This document shows, in pieces, positions 60,173 to 64,000 of a stretch of DNA of 64,000 nt. Both the position numbers and the translations under genes were made by a program. The stretch is from Myoxocephalus aenaeus (lineage: Eukaryota > Chordata > Actinopteri > Perciformes > Cottidae), in assembly GCA_038501785.1 (NCBI GenBank), contig JBAMJR010000788.1, positions 1 through 64,000 on the forward strand. The letters run 5' to 3'. The stretch's first letter is position 1. Each line of letters starts with the position of its first letter. A model generated the notes under the pieces. The model was not told the DNA's origin. It saw only the letters and a list, made by a program, of their open reading frames with translations, and did not search any database.

Positions 60173-60730
60173 ATCATTATGTTGAATAAAAAAAATAAAA
60201 AAAGCGATTCTTAAGTGGAGCTGGACATGCTGCTGTTCAGCATGCCGCCTCACTGACGTAATTGACACCGGAGGAACATAAGTGCTCAAACCTGGGTAAA
60301 CTGTTATGCCAAGTGGCCCCTGCAGAACCAGACCCACCTCTGGAGCTCACCCCCAACCCGGCTCACCATCCGACCCCGTGGACCCACACTTAAGCACACC
60401 CCCTGAGTTAAAGACCCTATTTGGCCAATTTAGATTCTCGTGCCCCTGGTACTCCAGAATAAGAGACACTCTGGATGATAACTGACATTTGGGTTAAGAG
60501 AAGAGAATGACATTGCAACTACATTAGTATGGGCAATACAGCTAGTCCCATTGCACATAGCCCAATGGCAGTTATTGTGGGGCTGTGTTTGCTTTCTCAG
60601 AAGGAGAAACTGCTTGCCAAGGGAAGCTAATATGCTAAAGGCATTGAACTCTGGGATTATGCCATCTGCGAACCGTGAACTGGAGGGCTGTGTCTGGGAA
60701 TTCCCACCCTGTCTCTGTCTCTTCCAACTC

Positions 60731-60894
60731 ATACTTACCTGGCAGGGGAGATACCATGATCATCAAGGTGGTTCACCCAGGGCGAGGCTCAGCCATTGCA
60801 CGCCGGCTGTGCTGACCCCTGCGAATTCCCCAAATGTGGGAATCTCGACTGCACAATTTCTGGTAGTGGGGGACTGCGTTCGCGCTCTCCCCTG
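60731..60894 (+). ncRNA. RNU1: U1 snRNA gene, unit 85
   Basis: G142; TTCTCAGAAGG, TGACATAA. Confidence 0.97.
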
Positions 60895-61452
60895 ATCATT
60901 ATGTTGAATAAAAAAAATAAAAAAAGCGATTCTTAAGTGGAGCTGGACATGCTGCTGTTCAGCATGCCGCCTCACTGACATAATTGACACCGGAGGAACA
61001 TAAGTGCTCAAACCTGGGTAAACTGTTATGCCAAGTGGCCCCTGCAGAACCAGACCCACCTCTGGAGCTCACCCCCAACCCGGCTCACCATCCGACCCCG
61101 TGGACCCACACTTAAGCACACCCCCTGAGTTAAAGACCCTATTTGGCCAATTTAGATTCTCGTGCCCCTGGTACTCCAGAATAAGAGACACTCTGGATGA
61201 TAACTGACATTTGGGTTAAGAGAAGAGAATGACATTGCAACTACATTAGTATGGGCAATACAGCTAGTCCCATTGCACATAGCCCAATGGCAGTTATTGT
61301 GGGGCTGTGTTTGCTTTCTCAGAAGGAGAAACTGCTTGCCAAGGGAAGCTAATATGCTAAAGGCATTGAACTCTGGGATTATGCCATCTGCGAACCGTGA
61401 ACTGGAGGGCTGTGTCTGGGAATTCCCACCCTGTCTCTGTCTCTTCCAACTC

Positions 61453-61616
61453 ATACTTACCTGGCAGGGGAGATACCATGATCATCAAGGTGGTTCACCC
61501 AGGGCGAGGCTCAGCCATTGCACGCCGGCTGTGCTGACCCCTGCGAATTCCCCAAATGTGGGAATCTCGACTGCACAATTTCTGGTAGTGGGGGACTGCG
61601 TTCGCGCTCTCCCCTG
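61453..61616 (+). ncRNA. RNU1: U1 snRNA gene, unit 86
   Basis: G142; TTCTCAGAAGG, TGACGTAA; counterpart of unit 80. Confidence 0.97.
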
Positions 61617-62174
61617 ATCATTATGTTGAATAAAAAAAATAAAAAAAGCGATTCTTAAGTGGAGCTGGACATGCTGCTGTTCAGCATGCCGCCTCACTGA
61701 CGTAATTGACACCGGAGGAACATAAGTGCTCAAACCTGGGTAAACTGTTATGCCAAGTGGCCCCTGCAGAACCAGACCCACCTCTGGAGCTCACCCCCAA
61801 CCCGGCTCACCATCCGACCCCGTGGACCCACACTTAAGCACACCCCCTGAGTTAAAGACCCTATTTGGCCAATTTAGATTCTCGTGCCCCTGGTACTCCA
61901 GAATAAGAGACACTCTGGATGATAACTGACATTTGGGTTAAGAGAAGAGAATGACATTGCAACTACATTAGTATGGGCAATACAGCTAGTCCCATTGCAC
62001 ATAGCCCAATGGCAGTTATTGTGGGGCTGTGTTTGCTTTCTGAGAAGGAGAAACTGCTTGCCAAGGGAAGCTAATATGCTAAAGGCATTGAACTCTGGGA
62101 TTATGCCATCTGCGAACCGTGAACTGGAGGGCTGTGTCTGGGAATTCCCACCCTGTCTCTGTCTCTTCCAACTC

Positions 62175-62338
62175 ATACTTACCTGGCAGGGGAGATACCA
62201 TGATCATCAAGGTGGTTCACCCAGGGCGAGGCTCAGCCATTGCACGCCGGCTGTGCTGACCCCTGCGAATTCCCCAAATGTGGGAATCTCGACTGCACAA
62301 TTTCTGGTAGTGGGGGACTGCGTTCGCGCTCTCCCCTG
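62175..62338 (+). ncRNA. RNU1: U1 snRNA gene, unit 87
   Basis: G142; TTCTGAGAAGG, TGACGTAA. Confidence 0.97.
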
Positions 62339-62896
62339 ATCATTATGTTGAATAAAAAAAATAAAAAAAGCGATTCTTAAGTGGAGCTGGACATGCTGCT
62401 GTTCAGCATGCCGCCTCACTGACGTAATTGACACCGGAGGAACATAAGTGCTCAAACCTGGGTAAACTGTTATGCCAAGTGGCCCCTGCAGAACCAGACC
62501 CACCTCTGGAGCTCACCCCCAACCCGGCTCACCATCCGACCCCGTGGACCCACACTTAAGCACACCCCCTGAGTTAAAGACCCTATTTGGCCAATTTAGA
62601 TTCTCGTGCCCCTGGTACTCCAGAATAAGAGACACTCTGGATGATAACTGACATTTGGGTTAAGAGAAGAGAATGACATTGCAACTACATTAGTATGGGC
62701 AATACAGCTAGTCCCATTGCACATAGCCCAATGGCAGTTATTGTGGGGCTGTGTTTGCTTTCTGAGAAGGAGAAACTGCTTGCCAAGGGAAGCTAATATG
62801 CTAAAGGCATTGAACTCTGGGATTATGCCATCTGCGAACCGTGAACTGGAGGGCTGTGTCTGGGAATTCCCACCCTGTCTCTGTCTCTTCCAACTC

Positions 62897-63060
62897 ATAC
62901 TTACCTGGCAGGGGAGATACCATGATCATCAAGGTGGTTCACCCAGGGCGAGGCTCAGCCATTGCACGCCGGCTGTGCTGACCCCTGCGAATTCCCCAAA
63001 TGTGGGAATCTCGACTGCACAATTTCTGGTAGTGGGGGACTGCGTTCGCGCTCTCCCCTG
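62897..63060 (+). ncRNA. RNU1: U1 snRNA gene, unit 88
   Basis: G142; 721-bp unit lacking one C in the spacer (GGACATGTGCTG, near 63117); TGACATAA. Confidence 0.97.
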
Positions 63061-63617
63061 ATCATTATGTTGAATAAAAAAAATAAAAAAAGCGATTCTT
63101 AAGTGGAGCTGGACATGTGCTGTTCAGCATGCCGCCTCACTGACATAATTGACACCGGAGGAACATAAGTGCTCAAACCTGGGTAAACTGTTATGCCAAG
63201 TGGCCCCTGCAGAACCAGACCCACCTCTGGAGCTCACCCCCAACCCGGCTCACCATCCGACCCCGTGGACCCACACTTAAGCACACCCCCTGAGTTAAAG
63301 ACCCTATTTGGCCAATTTAGATTCTCGTGCCCCTGGTACTCCAGAATAAGAGACACTCTGGATGATAACTGACATTTGGGTTAAGAGAAGAGAATGACAT
63401 TGCAACTACATTAGTATGGGCAATACAGCTAGTCCCATTGCACATAGCCCAATGGCAGTTATTGTGGGGCTGTGTTTGCTTTCTCAGAAGGAGAAACTGC
63501 TTGCCAAGGGAAGCTAATATGCTAAAGGCATTGAACTCTGGGATTATGCCATCTGCGAACCGTGAACTGGAGGGCTGTGTCTGGGAATTCCCACCCTGTC
63601 TCTGTCTCTTCCAACTC

Positions 63618-63781
63618 ATACTTACCTGGCAGGGGAGATACCATGATCATCAAGGTGGTTCACCCAGGGCGAGGCTCAGCCATTGCACGCCGGCTGTGCT
63701 GACCCCTGCGAATTCCCCAAATGTGGGAATCTCGACTGCACAATTTCTGGTAGTGGGGGACTGCGTTCGCGCTCTCCCCTG
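63618..63781 (+). ncRNA. RNU1: U1 snRNA gene, unit 89 (last, unit truncated by window)
   Basis: G142; complete gene. The unit ends at 64000 in the CCCACACT stretch, and one extra C follows GAGCTCAC near 63961. The array evidently continues past the window. Confidence 0.97.
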
Positions 63782-64000
63782 ATCATTATGTTGAATAAAA
63801 AAAATAAAAAAAGCGATTCTTAAGTGGAGCTGGACATGCTGCTGTTCAGCATGCCGCCTCACTGACGTAATTGACACCGGAGGAACATAAGTGCTCAAAC
63901 CTGGGTAAACTGTTATGCCAAGTGGCCCCTGCAGAACCAGACCCACCTCTGGAGCTCACCCCCCAACCCGGCTCACCATCCGACCCCGTGGACCCACACT

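Larger units (their letters stand above)
1..64000 (+). repeat. Tandem array of 89 U1 snRNA gene repeat units (722-bp consensus)
   Basis: The same sequence recurs head to tail from the first to the last base, always in the same orientation. By my count there are 89 units, the last lacking about 89 bp. Lengths are 722 bp for most, 715 bp for 18 units (7-bp deletion just upstream of the PSE), 714 bp for unit 17 (7-bp deletion plus one base in U1), 713 bp for units 8, 11, 13 and 66 (9-bp deletion in the 3' box), 723 bp for units 3 and 30, and 721 bp for unit 88. Units differ at only a few positions each, as expected under concerted evolution. Tandem U1 arrays are known from Xenopus and other vertebrates. 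Both edges lie outside the window, so total copy number is unknown. Confidence 0.98.

Noticed and set aside
1..64000. CRISPR array or bacterial repeat system
   Set aside because: Units are 722 bp with near-identical content and no short direct repeat with unique spacers. The content is a eukaryotic snRNA gene.
1..64000. Non-coding satellite DNA
   Set aside because: The period and higher-order structure resemble a satellite, but each unit holds a full U1 gene with PSE, Sm-type site and 3' box, so it is a gene array.
1..64000. Other RNA genes in the spacer (U2, U6, 5S, tRNA)
   Set aside because: I looked for their hallmark sequences in the about 550-bp spacer on both strands and saw none.

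Overview
The whole 64 kb window is one head-to-tail tandem array of a U1 small nuclear RNA (U1 snRNA) gene, all copies on the + strand. I count 89 repeat units. Each carries one full-length U1 gene: 164 nt in 88 units and 163 nt in unit 17. The usual unit is 722 bp. Length classes are 715 bp (7-bp deletion beside the promoter), 713 bp (9-bp deletion in the 3' box), 723 bp (one extra A), 714 bp (unit 17) and 721 bp (unit 88). The array runs off both ends; unit 1 begins at base 1 by my phasing and unit 89 is cut at 64000. No flanking DNA, protein gene, mobile element or CRISPR array is visible.

The RNA is recognised by its 5' end AUACUUACCUG, which pairs with 5' splice sites, by the U1A-binding loop AUUGCAC, by a foldable four-stem-loop layout with an Sm-type site between stem-loops III and IV, and by the CCCCUG 3' end. 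It aligns without gaps to human U1 as I remember it, with about 13 substitutions. Several of these are compensatory pairs in stems.

Each unit has the layout of a vertebrate RNA polymerase II snRNA gene. A proximal sequence element (PSE)-like motif lies at about -61 to -44, there is no TATA box, and a 3' box begins 9 nt after the mature end. A distal enhancer is only weakly identifiable. About 550 bp of spacer separates genes. This gene type, the promoter and a CpG-decay pattern point to a vertebrate. Large U1 tandem arrays are best known from frogs such as Xenopus, so an amphibian is my best guess, but the sequence alone does not name the species.

Layout by region. Units 1-31 (1 to about 22.3 kb) mostly share a left haplotype (GTGATTC and CCCTGTGG in the spacer) and hold all 17 copies of a stem-loop IV variant (U at RNA position 142). 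Units 32-89 have G142 and the spacer haplotype GCGATTC/CCCCGTGG. Units 4-7 are an island of the right-hand type inside the left domain. Shared variants show nested duplications: 3-unit periodicity (about 2159 bp), an 11-unit block repeated at an 8650-bp offset (units 42-52 and 54-64), and a block near the left end repeated about 19.4 kb downstream (units 1-8 and 28-36). The mosaic of variants indicates unequal exchange and gene conversion. I found no new multi-gene system; the interest is in the array, its U1 variants and its evolution.
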